Shown: piece by piece, positions 23,061-34,319 of the stretch | How positions within the stretch are numbered: position 1 is the stretch's first letter | Layout: every line of letters begins with the position of its first letter | From: Polytrichum commune | Lineage: Eukaryota; Streptophyta; Polytrichopsida; Polytrichales; Polytrichaceae | Length of the DNA: 64,000 nucleotides | Assembly: GCA_950295325.1 (NCBI GenBank) | Contig: OX485809.1 | Coordinates: forward strand, 11,034,001-11,098,000 | Direction: 5' to 3' | Notes under the pieces: generated by a model | Database searches by the model: none | Seen by the model: the letters and a program-made list of their open reading frames with translations, nothing else | What the model was told of the DNA's origin: nothing | Translations under genes and position numbers: made by a program

Positions 23061-23213
23061 CCATCCGGCCCCCCATCCGCTCCCCGTTCCCAAGAACGGT
23101 TCCCCATCCGAACCCCCTCCCCCCCCCCCCCCCCCCCTATGTGACCCGCCCCCCTCCCCCCCCCTATCCGACCCGTCCCCGTCCGCTCCGTTCCCCTCCC
23201 CCCCACACCCTCA
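23061..23213 (-). repeat. C-rich array behind the RING-unit promoter
   Basis: Contains CCATCCGGCCCC, CCATCCGCTCC, long C-runs and CCGTCCGCTCCG. It lies directly upstream, in minus-strand sense, of the TATA palindrome, so all three element genes share the arrangement array-TATA-gene. The G-rich form is therefore on the coding strand here, opposite to the other two units. Confidence 0.7.
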
Positions 23214-23475
23214 TTTGTCATATTTTACTACTTTGATTTTAACAGAATGATAAACACAAAGGCAAAATGATTTACCTGGCAAGGGAAATATGCACATCCA
23301 CGTCGGATTTTTCTGCCACATTGGATGCCACCTTGGCAAGAAGGTAAGTATTTTACCCACCCTACTAGCTTCCCCCTAGTATGACCCTACGTGGACCCTA
23401 TTATGTCGTGACGGAGGGGTCCGCCCCGACACGACACGTCATGACGGTGGCAGGATGTCGCGATAGACAACCCTG
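23214..23475. repeat. Right terminal region of the giant hAT
   Basis: About 260 bp matching the right end of the short element (ACTACTTTGATTTTAACA..., CACCTTGGCAAGAAGGTAAG, ACCCTACGTGGACCCTATT), then TGTCGTGACGGAGGGGTCCG and the terminal TAGACAACCCTG. Confidence 0.85.
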
Positions 23476-23483
23476 ATTTTCAT

Positions 23484-25129
23484 ACTGTAGATTTGTTACA
23501 ACAATAAAGGGTTGCATGAAAAGAATAGCAACTTAGAAGACATTTTGATACGACTATAAAGGCTTTGATAGGGAAATTGCAACTTCAACGTCCCTAACCA
23601 AGTTTTGGTCCAATTCACCACGCTTGCACGAAAGAAGGTTTATCTTCAAAGAATTTTTTTTGAGAGTAGAGATGTGGATAAAGTAGTGGATGATGTTACA
23701 ATCAAATAGGATACTACATGAAAGAATAATGCATTCAAAGCTTCCATAGAATACAAACATGATTAGACCCAACACAATCAATTCTTTGTTGTTGATAGTA
23801 AGGTCCTCTCCAATATACACTGTAAATTATTCTCTCGTTAACAAGTTAATTTTAGCAAAACCATAACCAAATTTGAAAACAAATTTGTTTGGTATATTTT
23901 CAATGGAGATCAATTCAATCATATTTTAACGATACAATTTTGTGAATCTTGTAAAAATAAATCAATTAATTGATTTTGAATGATCAAGTGGACACTTCCA
24001 ACATTTCAACATATGTAGGGTTTGACAGTCCAAGAAAACTTACGTGAACGTATTAGCAGATCCAAATGAAGAACATGAGAAATGGGGTATGTTGTTTTTG
24101 GAATGAAAGTGAATATCTTATGAATTTTTGAAGTGGTGCTCATAGATTTTCTTAAAATGCTTTTCTTTCAAATATATACATTTCATACTTGAACATGTAC
24201 TTATATGCTAGAAACCTTTTAAGATCACCGACCACTTTAGGCCACACACCTTAGGGCCACTTGTCGCCATGGACCATAAAGTCTCATAGGGCATTGTAAG
24301 AGTGTTGATTGGCTGTTGAACTCGTCCTAGGACCACTTCGGTTTACACCAAGGAAAAAATGGCAAAGTGACCATGAAGGTCGAGGTCCCCAAAAGACATA
24401 TTTTAAGGCCTACATAATCCATTGATATGGTCCAACGGGTTTTCTAGTGAGAGAGACAAGAGAGGTGGTTTGGTAGGATAAGGCAACGGCTCATAGCTTG
24501 GAAATGCCGTTTTAATTTTTTTTGTTAATGAATTCTTTTTGGGGGTTGTAGATGAAATGGCGGCTCCCCTTTATTATAGAATAACATTATATTTCAAAAA
24601 TCCAGTATATAAGGCCGTTGTTTTCAACAATCTCTCATTCTTCTCGCATCTTTGTTGTGACATAGCAACGTATGATTATTTTTACAATTATGGAGGATAC
24701 ATTGCTCATGAGGAGTCACGTAGAGAGTTGCAAGGATAGTAGTCACAAAGTTCACAATGGATATAAAAAATGATAGCTCCAATTTTCAAGAGCAACAATC
24801 ATTGATTTCTCAAATGTTGCATGGTCTAATATGCTCCCCTCTCTTTCTAGTGTGTTTTGCCCCTGGGGAGGCATTTACATTTGATTTATGTATACACGTG
24901 CGAGAACCCCCTATTTAATGTGGAGGAGATATTTACAGTGACAAACGAAACTGAGTACTTTGTTGAAGAAGCCAACTTAGACAAGCCATTACAGACAATG
25001 TAGATATTTTTTTTGCAAAGCTAAAAAACGAGTTTAAAAAAATAGAGCTATGTATATATATATATATACAAAGTTATACATCATATTGAGAACTAAATAA
25101 TCTTTTACAATTTACAATCACCAACCATA
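23484..25129. other. Intergenic, no gene recognised
   Basis: AT-rich DNA with short meaningless frames. A short (TA)n run lies at about 25050-25070. A phrase around 24230-24400 (GGTTTACACCAAGG, GACCATGAAGG) resembles 39520-39570 and is probably an old dispersed repeat. Confidence 0.5.
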
Positions 25130-25965
25130 CACAAGTACGCAGTATTGTTCAATCTGGTTCTTTGAACTTCAATAATTTGTCCAATAGCCTTTAATAGCCA
25201 ATGTAGCAACAATCCTTCGCGGCATACTCTCTTACAGTGCTTTACAATCCTCTTTACCAAAATTTAAAAAAAAGAATGCACACATGCTCCCACAATTCTT
25301 CAATTTCTTGTGGAGGTGTAGAAAATTTATTCAAATGTTGTTTGAGAAAAACCCAAAAAATGCTCCATGGGATTCAAATCTGGTGATTGAGTAGGCCGCT
25401 AGAGAAGTTGGAATGGCTACAATTTCAGTCATTTTTACACCCTCTTACTTGTGTGTTTTGGATCATTATCCTATTGAAACACAACATTGCTTGGAACCAA
25501 ATTGTAATGTCTGATTGTAAATCACAAGAAATTTTCCAAAATAGATTTGTACACGTGTTGATCCATTATACCTTCAATTCTATGCCAAGCTCCAGATCCA
25601 AAAGTTGTCATACTTCTCCAAATCATGTTATGTCCACCACCATGTTTCAATGTTTGTTGGACATATTGCGATTGTACATGCTCTCCATCTATTATCCAAC
25701 ATCAAGACCTATCATCTGAATAAAACTTGTTTATCTTTGTCTCATCAATAAAAAATAACGCGTTTCCACTTATGAACAGTTCAATTTGCATACTTGTGAG
25801 CAACCCTCACCCGTGCCTAAACAAGTTTTCTTGTCAACAACGGCTTCTTTTGTTGCACATGTGCAGCAAAACCTTCCCATCGGAAAGCACGCCTCACAGT
25901 TACATCAAACACATTTTTACCAAATTCATTTCAAATATTTGCTGCCACCTTTGATGCAACTCCCA
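25130..25965 (-). pseudogene. Tc1-like (DD34E) transposase remnant
   Basis: Minus-strand translation gives, in order, KKPLLTRKL, WKRVIF, a DETK motif at about 25750 (first catalytic Asp), VQQTLKHGGGHNMIW, RIEGIMDQ, then VFQ-stop-DNDPKHTSKRV (second Asp, about 25460), then TQSPDLNPMEH (catalytic Glu, about 25365). Between the second Asp and the Glu there are 34 residues, the DD34E spacing of Tc1 elements rather than the DD39D of typical plant mariners. The reading is broken by several stops and at least one frameshift, so it is long dead. The C-terminal part fades out near 25130. The terminal inverted repeats were not found; the upstream side is interrupted by the LTR at 26027. Confidence 0.85.
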
Positions 25966-26674
25966 AACACCCTTCTGTAAGCAAGGTGACAAATCTCCAC
26001 CTCTCTCTCATAGTTCAGTGTTTTGGTATGAGCCCAAAATGAGTGCTCATATTTGTTTTATGTTTAGAATTTAATTAGAATTGCAATTGGAGTGTTATTG
26101 AAACAATCAAAAGTATAAAAAAAAGTGAGGTTTGGTGTGGATTTATGTTTAGGCCTTAAGCCATTTTGTGTGGTGAATTAGAAGCTTAGTGACATTAGGG
26201 AGTGTTTTGATTAGAGGAGCAGTGCTTGATGAGGCAAGGGGAAGTGCCTTTGATTTAATTGTTTGAATTAGAACGTGTTCTTGTTGGTTTAGGGGTTGAA
26301 GGGTTAGTGGAGAGGATGAGGTCCTACTAAGGGGGAGAAGGTTAAGGGGTTGTGATTGGATGCCCTATCTCTCTTCTTCCTCCCTTATCCTCTCTTCTCC
26401 TTAAGTTCCCTGTCTTTACCTTTTCTTCTCTCTTCTTCAAAATCTTCCTCTCTCTCTCTCAATGCTCTCTCTCTTTGTCTTTCACTCTCACCCCTTCCCT
26501 CTCTTGTGTGTAGAGGTGTGTGTGTGGGTTGTGGGTGATACCCAAAGGAGCGTTAGTCATTTGATTGTTAGTCCTTAGTTGTTTAGGCTTATAGTTTAAT
26601 CTAGTTTGATTTAGTTTAGTTTGAATGGTGTTTATGGTTTTACGGTGGTTTAGCTAAGTTGAGTATTCACATGC

Positions 26675-26880
26675 AAGGCTTAGCCAGCCCCTGGACTAAA
26701 ATGACAGTTGGGCCGAAGGCTTAGCCAACCCCTGGACGAGACTGCAGCTGGATTGAAGGCTTAGCCAGCCCCTGGACTAAACGGCAGCTAGGCCGAAGGC
26801 TTAGCCAACCCCTGGACGAGACTGCAGCTGGGTTGAAGGCTTAGCCAGCCACCGGACTGGGGTTGAGCAGTCCCAGTCAC
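26675..26880. repeat. 40-bp tandem array in the solo LTR
   Basis: Units starting AAGGCTTAGCCAGCCCCTGG occur at 26675, 26716, 26756, 26796 and 26836 (period 40-41 bp). They are related to the 28-bp array at 11998. Confidence 0.9.
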
Positions 26881-27261
26881 TGCAGCCGGTTGTTGGGTAG
26901 CAACCACAATAAGGAGTGGGAGCCATTTGAACTAGGGTTAGGTAGGAGCTGGGTTATGAGTTAAGGGGGGTAGCTAGGTAGAATTTAGGAAGTTAGCGGG
27001 GTTAGCATTGGAGTTACAATTAGGAACCCCTTAAGTTAGAGGTTGTTGACGTTAGGGAGTGAACTTGTGAGTGAATTTAGAAGTGACTTACAATAGAGGA
27101 ATACTAAGATAGTGATAAGAGAGAGAAGTGTTTTTTAACACTTGTATCCTTATCATGGAATGAATTGATGTAAAGCACCAGGGTGAGTTGTGTGGTTCCC
27201 CACAAAGAGGACGGCCTTGGGTGACGATTGCGGATTAAGGTATTAGAAATTTAATTGTCAC

Positions 27262-27441
27262 ATGGAGTCGACAAGCCATAGCCTCACGGAGGCTAAGATC
27301 ACTAATGAGAAGGTCTTGGCTAATGTCAAGGTCTCAAGAGGGATATCACTAAGGGCATGTGTAGCCAAGGCCGCGGGGTGGACCCTTGAGAAGGCCAATG
27401 CTCTACCTATTCAAGAGGCTAACATCGATAAAACATCATGA
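27262..27441 (+). CDS. Short LTR-encoded ORF, 59 aa
   Basis: A complete ATG-to-TGA frame near the end of the solo LTR. Its residues 26-46 match the frame at 11518-11772 almost exactly while the surrounding DNA is diverged. The peptide is hydrophilic with no known domain. As part of a solo LTR it is probably not expressed from a full element here. Confidence 0.4.
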   Translation: MESTSHSLTEAKITNEKVLANVKVSRGISLRACVAKAAGWTLEKANALPIQEANIDKTS

Positions 27442-27578
27442 TTCTAAGTAAGTTGGGAGTTCATTGAGATGGGAGTTACATTCCATGTTACCGCGAGTTT
27501 TGGTATGACACATGTGATTCTTAAAACCACCACCCGGACTAGGACGCTTAAGGGTGGTGGGTTTGGCCTCACATTTGG

Positions 27579-28399
27579 GTGTCCTCATTTTTGCCTCTCA
27601 AGCTCCCCTGCGTTCTCCTTTCTAAGCCTAACTACCCAAGATTAACATCCCAATTGCATCCTCAACTTTTCATGTTGAAATGCCATTCTAAAGTTGTTCC
27701 AGCGCTTGGAGCTTTTGTGATGCAGCTGAACGAGGCATACAAAAGCAATTGCACGAATGCTCACTTCTACACAATCTCTAATTATAGGGCGTCACAATGC
27801 ACTAATGATCTAACAAAATTGACCACAAATCAATATGCAAATGAAAATTGAAGTTTGGTTGGTGGCTCCAAACAAAACTGAGTCTGTGAACCCTAGCACC
27901 TTTGACATGGCTATTGTCAAAAACCCTAATAATTTTGTTATTTTTCTTTTTACATACATAAAGAAGATTTCTTTGTACACATACTTTATTTAATTACTTC
28001 AATGATATCAAATTTCAATCTCCAAAGATTGCTTGCCAAAATTTAAGTTCTTAGTTGAACACTCAATTTTGTTTGTCACTGTACCTTCCTTTGTTGAATA
28101 TGTCCCACCTTATAATTAGCTAAATTTCTATTGGATGGTATTTTCCAACACCCTATCATTATATATAAGGTTTAGAGTCACATAATTATAATCATCTTAT
28201 CTAATTTATAAGTGATAGAAATTTCGTGTGAACAATCTGCACATACATTACGCATACATTGCACTGCACATCTATTACATTGTACATTACAAATATACAA
28301 CCATCATACTATAAACTTTAGCATCCAACTGACATAGAAACAACATACATAAGCTTCAACTCCAACATACATAACAATCCAACACTAGCATACATAAAT
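27579..28399. other. Intergenic, no gene recognised
   Basis: AT-rich DNA; one 90-codon frame at 27579-27851 starts inside the LTR duplication and has no protein-like character. Confidence 0.5.
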
Positions 28400-29493
28400 T
28401 GTCGCAACCCTTGCTAGCCCCCCTTGACAATCTTGCCAATTTTCAATTCTAGCAAAGGTTACGAGCGCTAACCATTCGCATTCCGCCATGCTAATGGTTA
28501 GCTCCTCCTACCCCGGACCTTATAGTCACGGGGGGTGCACTTCATTGTCAAGTTGAACACCACGTGCGATAAAACAAAATCTACTTTTTACATAAAGCAT
28601 CACCAAAATGGTTCAAAAGTTTATGATTTTTTTTTCATGAATAGATATACATAGTATCTATTACATAGTAAAAATTGGTAACCAAATTTGATGATTTGTT
28701 TTTTTTATAAAACATACCGTTTCTAACTAGAATGACGCAACATTGAACTAAACAAATTACTACAAAAAATGAAGATGACTAAAAATTTCAAAAAAATATA
28801 CAAAAGATATTATCAATGGTTATGTGTATGTAGAAAAAATATCATAATTTTAAAAATTATCTATGGCATGTAATATAGGGTAGCAAACTTTTATCGCACG
28901 TAGTTATGAAATGTAAGGGGGTGTGACCCCCCCGTGCTTATAGTTCGTAGGAGGGAACCAACCCTCCTACTTTGCTTTCAGGACTCACCCTTTTATCGGT
29001 AACCCATTCCTAGATGTGGACTTCCGTTCATGGAAGTCCAATCCCATGTTGATCATCGTGTTGCCGGAGCAACACTACAACAACCCGAACCATACTAGGC
29101 AACTATGGCCTCACATTGGGCCAACGCCCATGGAGGCCGTGCCGTTCGGCCTCGGGTGGGTGAGGCCACACCACCTCACCCATATAAGCCTCTAGGACTT
29201 TACGCGGGGCCCCTACCCCACCGTCAACCAACCTCTTGTCTCTCCACCAAGAGTTGGGGCCAAGTAGACATTTTTCCCTTAGCTGCTGGGCCTAGAAGCC
29301 CCCAGCAGCTTCAGACCATCATAACTTCCTTGTATGATGTCTGATTCCAACAACCAACCACTCCATCCTTATCTACGCTTTACGTAGATGCCGATGGACT
29401 CCTCACTTGCCCCATTCAGGCAAGTCTTGGGGACGTTATGCCTGTTTGAACCTTGGCAGTCCCGGGAATCACTCCCAGGCACTGCTGTACGGA

Positions 29494-29840
29494 TAACATT
29501 ACCCAACCCAATACTCTTAACTCCGGCGCGGAGTTCGATGCGGCTCCGATGCAGCTCCGGGGAGGTTCGGATGCCAGCTCCGGTGGGTTCGGGTGGGTTG
29601 GGGCAAAAATTGCCCCCTATTTTTTGATTGGGTGGGGCCTTACTTGATCTCATAAGGGGCCTCCTAGAGTAATTTGGGGCCGTAGAGCCCAAATTTAGCA
29701 AAAAAAAACCAAAAAAATTTATCAAGGGGCCAAAACGGGGAGGGCCAAAAAAATGGACCCACCGGAGCTGGCATCCGAACCTCCCCGGAGCCGCATCGAA
29801 CTCCGCGCCGGAGTTAAGAGTATTGGGTTGGGTAATGTTA
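29494..29840. mobile_element. GC-rich foldback element in the LTR, 347 bp
   Basis: The arms are about 85 bp and nearly perfect (TAACATTACCCAACCCAATA... with AACTCCGGCGCGGAGTTCG), the left arm having one extra block of about 11 bp. It is absent from the related LTR at 32643. No transposase. The flanks share GCTGT nearby, but I could not fix a target duplication; long-arm non-autonomous Mutator-like elements are one possibility. Confidence 0.8.
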
Positions 29841-29849
29841 GGGCTGTTG

Positions 29850-29873
29850 TACCAGGGCGCTGTCCCGGGACAG
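29850..29873. repeat. 24-bp perfect palindrome
   Basis: GGGCGCTGTCCC followed directly by its reverse complement. It is part of the LTR; the degraded counterpart (GGAGAGTGTC...) is at about 32920-32950. Confidence 0.85.
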
Positions 29874-30150
29874 CGCCCCACTCAAATGGCCATAACTCCT
29901 AGCTCACACCTCCGATTGAGGTGTTCTTGAGCATTCTAAAATCACCACACCATGAGCTACGCATAGCTCCTAGTGCCCTTGTGCCTCCTAGTCTCCGTGG
30001 GTGGGAGGCGTTCCCAACGCCCGGGGCCCTCACCCACACTAGGATCACTTGGGCCCTCTCACTAACGGCGCCACAAGTCCCGGGTGTCACTCCGGGGTCC
30101 CCCTTGTGCCCATGGTGTTTCGGGCACTCCTCATGGAGAGGTGCGCGACA

Positions 30151-32642
30151 TAAACCTTCAACAACAACAAAGAACATTATACCTTCAACTTTAATATAGA
30201 CCTGGAAGTATACATTTAAGAATTGAACTTAAACAACAAACGCTTCTAAACCAAAGCATAACGAACAAACACTCAATCAAAAGAGATTGTGGCGATCGAC
30301 TAGAGGAGAAAGCAAAAACCTGAGCTCAACATTACTGTACTCAACGAACTCCTTCCAAACCCTACAACTGCCTCATATATGCTTGTTTAATGTCCGATAC
30401 AATTCTGATACCTTGCATATGGTTCTTGAAAACCGCCCAAAAAACCCTAAATAATCTAGCCAACCCTTCCATCATTGAATGACGGTACTTTTCATCCCAA
30501 GGCTACCATTTCAACAAATTTATCCACATGTCCACATACATTTTTCCTATTTTTTATCCAATGCCACTAATGGCACATAATTTATGTTAAAACTATCAAT
30601 AAAAAAATCTAAACCTAATTTTATCTACGCTACTTCACCTCTAAATAAAAAATACCACAACTTAGATCACATTGTACATTATATAATTCCCAAATTTACA
30701 TATAGAAGATGCTATTGTATATCTAAAATTATGTAAAAATTATGTGTCTTGAAAAATATCCACCCTACATTTTTTTGTACGTGGTATTCTACATTTTTGC
30801 TAATGTGCGCCCTAGATTTCCTCCTCCAATTATATCCATGTATCATATTTTGCAAAGAGAAAAAATTGAAAATTCTCATAGAGTTGGCATCTTCCAAAGA
30901 ATTAAAAGAATGAGAACAACACCAATAGCAAATAAACAAAGTACCCGAAAAGAAGAGAAACCAACCAAAAAAATGGGAAGTGAAGAAGAGGAAAAAAATG
31001 AAGAAGGATGTCATTGAGGATGGTGAATCCGAAGACGAAGAAAAACAACAAGAAGATATAGCAAAAACAAAGTAAAGAAATTTCAAGGTGCATCACCAAA
31101 TTGCTATATGAGATGAGATGGATAAGGAATTTGAAAAAAAAAAACAAATAAACAAGGTAAATGTTTTTGAGATCAATAAATTTTTTAAAATATGAATGAT
31201 TTTTTAAAAACATGTGTAAATTTTTTTTCACAAAAGTAAAGGTGTATGAGGTAGTATGAGGTTGCATGTGAGCCGTATCATGAGGCCATAGAAAACCTTG
31301 GCCGTAGCCATATAGCCCTTATATCCCCCTTCCCCCAAAAGAACCGATATTTGTTTACTATGTATAGCATCTCTCGCGCGCCACTATTTTTGAACTTGCG
31401 TTGATTTAACTCAATATTATTTCGTCTTATTTGTTTAACCACTATCTCGTCTACCTGTATTTTGCCCTTACCTACTAGCATTACTTTTATGTATCCTAAT
31501 TTTTATTGAGCTGGTTTTTTTACATTGCACTTTTATTTTTACATTTTGTCTTTTGTCTTTTGTAGGTGCTTACACTTGGATCAAATTACATATTCAATTA
31601 GTGGCTGCAATCAAAAGTTTTAATCATTCTTGGATACCCTGCAAAAAAAATCATCCTTAAAAAATGCAAGATTGACAAGAGGGTTAATCTAGTCTCAAGA
31701 TTTGATAGAAACAAGAATGTAAGTGGTTTCAAGAAATAGATGAATGACATAGGAACAAGGCAAACATGTATAATCAAATTCCAACAAGTGCTATAAAATG
31801 ATTTGAAGAAAATAATATTTAATTTACACCTACATCTTGTCAAACGACCACAGTTACAACACCAAAGATTGTTGGATTACAAGAGAAATAAATTTTCTTA
31901 GAGAAGATTAACATTTTGTTAGAACATATTGTTTGTAGTTATTGAATCATTTCAAGAATCTATAAATATTATGAAGAACATAGATTTTTTTTATTGTTTA
32001 TGATAAATTTTAATTATTTATATAGTATATCACTCTCATTGTTGCTATATGTTTCTTATATGCTAGATGTATTTTGTAGTTTGTATTGTCATAAACTTTC
32101 AACCAATAAATTATGCATATTTTCCATTTCACAGAGAAGGTCATTTGTTTTTTTATTATTCTTAGTAAAATGATTTGTTTCTACATCATTTGTTCATATG
32201 CAATTAGAGCATCTTTCCTGCTAGAATCATTATTTTTAGCTGTTCCGGTTTTTTTTAATGTAGTCCATTGCCATTTTGCAAGTCTCCCTCACCAATTCTT
32301 CTAGCTGATTCATTTTTAGCTTCAACAACCCATACATATTCAATAATTTTATTGTTTGCAATGCATAAATTGTGCTATACTATGGAAGTTGCTTCAATAT
32401 TATTTATATTATTCAAAGATATTTTGGATCGTTTAATTTCCATCTACATTTTGAATTCCTAACATCCTTTGTATACACATTTTCGTTGAAGATTAAATAA
32501 AATTTCAATTTGTCTCCCCGGATAATGTAACATTTCCACCTTTAAATGAATAGTACATCCAAGCTCATTGGATAAGCGTCGTCTCCTACAAATCTATATG
32601 ATTGGAATTTCCCTTTTATACATGTACTTCCGATGCTTGTAA
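30151..32642. other. Intergenic between two solo LTRs
   Basis: AT-rich. A Lys/Glu-rich low-complexity frame at about 30742-31017 (+) and its complement are compositional. No gene, RNA or element was recognised. Confidence 0.5.
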
Positions 32643-33604
32643 TGTTGCACACCTCTCCATGAGGAGTGCATGCAACACCATGGGCACAAGAAGGACCCCG
32701 AAATGACATCAGGGATTTGTGGCGCCATGGGTGAGAGGGCTTGAAGTGGTTCTAATGTGGGTGAGAGCCTCGGGTGTTAAGATCGTCTCCCATCCACATA
32801 CACTAGGAATCACACAGATAAGGCCATGAACATTGAGTAGCTTATGGCGTTCAGATTCTTAAATGCTCAAGAACTCCCCAACCAAAGGTGTGAGCTAGGA
32901 GATATGACAATTTGAGTGAGGCGCTCCCTAGGGAGAGTGTCTTGGGACATCAATGACCTAGTAGTGGTGCCCAAGAGTGCCGAGGGTAGAATAGCAATAA
33001 CTACATCAATACTTGCTTGAATGGGGCATGTGATGAGTCTATCAGCATCTACGCAAAAAATAAGTTTTGATGAAGTGGTTACTTGATAGAATCAAAAATC
33101 ACACAACAAAGTTATGAAGGTTTGAAGCTGCTAGGGGACTCTAGCACCAGCGGCTAGGGAAAATGTCTACGTGGCCCAACTCTTAGGAGAGAGGTAAAAT
33201 GTTACTTGATGGTTCTACACAAAGTCCTAGAGGCTAATATGGGTAAGGCGGCTTTGCCGACTGATCTCACCTGCAGCAGAACGGCGTGGCCTCCACATGC
33301 ATTGGCCCGTGGGGGCCAAGTATGCTTTGGGTTGTTGTAATGTTGCTCTGGCAACGCGGTGATCAACTTAAGATTGGACTTCCACAAATGGAAGTCCACA
33401 TCTAATCATTGCCTACTTATTAAAGGGAGAGTTCCGAATGCATGTGTAGAAGGGTTGGTCATCATACTATGAACTTGGAGGTCCGAGATATTGGGAGCTA
33501 ATGATGTGAGTGTGTAGGATGTGCAAGGGTAGCGCTCGTGAGACCTTATAGAGTTGAAAAACAATGAGGATAAATTAAGGGGGAGCTAGAGAGGGTTTCG
33601 GATT
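32643..33604 (-). mobile_element. Solo LTR of the second family, 962 bp
   Basis: Reverse-complement relative of 28400-30150 without the inner insertions. It is flanked by an exact 5-bp duplication TGTAA (32638-32642 and 33605-33609). The terminal TG/CA at its outer end is mutated. Confidence 0.85.
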
Positions 33605-33609
33605 TGTAA

Positions 33610-34300
33610 GATGAAAAACAACCCAATCGTGAAAACTTCATGCACCTTCGAATTTATAATACCATAACATACAATCTAGTCTAACAATTCCCTATAAAAT
33701 TGCTAAATAGAAAGACTTCCTATAGGTAATTGTCTTCTCCACCAACTATTGGAGCTAAAACATGAATATGTGACTCATTTATTACCCTTATAATGTAAGG
33801 TATATCATGTAACTATTCAAACCTTGAAGCTAAAACTCTAGACTACATTTCCCTTAGAATTTGTACAAAAACTGGTTGCAAATGCTTTCTAACAACTCTA
33901 CAAAATTCCCTTACAATTTTTGACAGTTCATTCTTCTAAATTCCATACAAGCTTTATGTGCTTTGCAATCCATCACCACTACCCAACCTATGCAATCACA
34001 TTGTTGTAGTAGTTGACTCTCAATTTGTAGTATTGCAACATGGGGGAGGTACTTTCATCAAAATGTATGGTGTGAGGAGTTGCATTATGATGTGATTGTT
34101 TACAATTATGGGTTATGGAGCGTTGGAGTGTGCTAATACCACACTTTGGGAAGATGTTTCCAATTGTATGGTGAGATCTTCCTCTTCTTTGAGTGGAGTG
34201 GTGTGGTGTGGTGTGGTTGGTGGGTGGGTGGGAGCTCCTAGTTTGGCTTGTTGTTAGTTATGTATTTCACCCCTCAACATCATGCACTATGCTATGAGAG
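33610..34300. other. Intergenic, no gene recognised
   Basis: AT-rich, with a GTGGT-rich stretch at 34195-34235. Nothing else is supportable. Confidence 0.5.
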
Positions 34301-34319
34301 ACTGAGCATGTGAGTGGTG

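Larger units (their letters stand above)
6469..23475. mobile_element. Giant hAT transposon, 17,007 bp, with cargo genes
   Basis: The ends are CAGGGTTGTCTA and TAGACAACCCTG, a perfect 12-bp inverted repeat, bounded by the exact 8-bp duplication ATTTTCAT (6461-6468 and 23476-23483). Its subterminal sequences match the 1455-bp element at 2469-3923. Inside are a kinase-like gene (+), an intruding Ty3/gypsy-like fragment (-), an orphan ORF (-), an intact hAT transposase (+, 16628-19816) and a decayed coiled-coil/RING gene (-). Without the retroelement the hAT itself is about 11 kb, still much larger than the usual 2.5-5 kb. The perfect duplication and intact transposase suggest insertion here was not ancient. 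An alternative is that the inner genes are other elements inserted into a simpler hAT, but the matching promoter arrays of three units argue that they belong together. Confidence 0.92.
26027..27573 (+). mobile_element. Solo LTR, 1547 bp
   Basis: Starts TATGAGCCCAAAATGAG (the expected TG mutated to TA) and ends TTTGGCCTCACA, with an exact 5-bp duplication TTTGG (26022-26026 and 27574-27578). It belongs to the same family as the LTRs at 11406-14758 and 12132-13960. It contains a 40-bp tandem array, a TC-rich stretch at 26370-26510, and the short conserved ORF near its end. Confidence 0.92.
28400..30150 (+). mobile_element. Solo LTR of a second family, with inner insertions
   Basis: Starts TGTCGCAACCC and ends GGTGCGCGACA, flanked by TAAAT (28395-28399) and TAAAC (30151-30155), a 5-bp duplication with one mismatch. 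It matches, in reverse complement, the element at 32643-33604, for example ATGTGGACTTCC...GGAAGTCCAATC and GGCCAATGC...TGGAGGCC. It is longer because of an AT-rich insertion at about 28540-28915 and a foldback at 29494-29840. Confidence 0.85.

Noticed and set aside
30742-31267. Lys/Glu-rich and Phe-rich frames between the two solo LTRs
   Set aside because: Compositional frames in AT-rich DNA with no domain; open on both strands.
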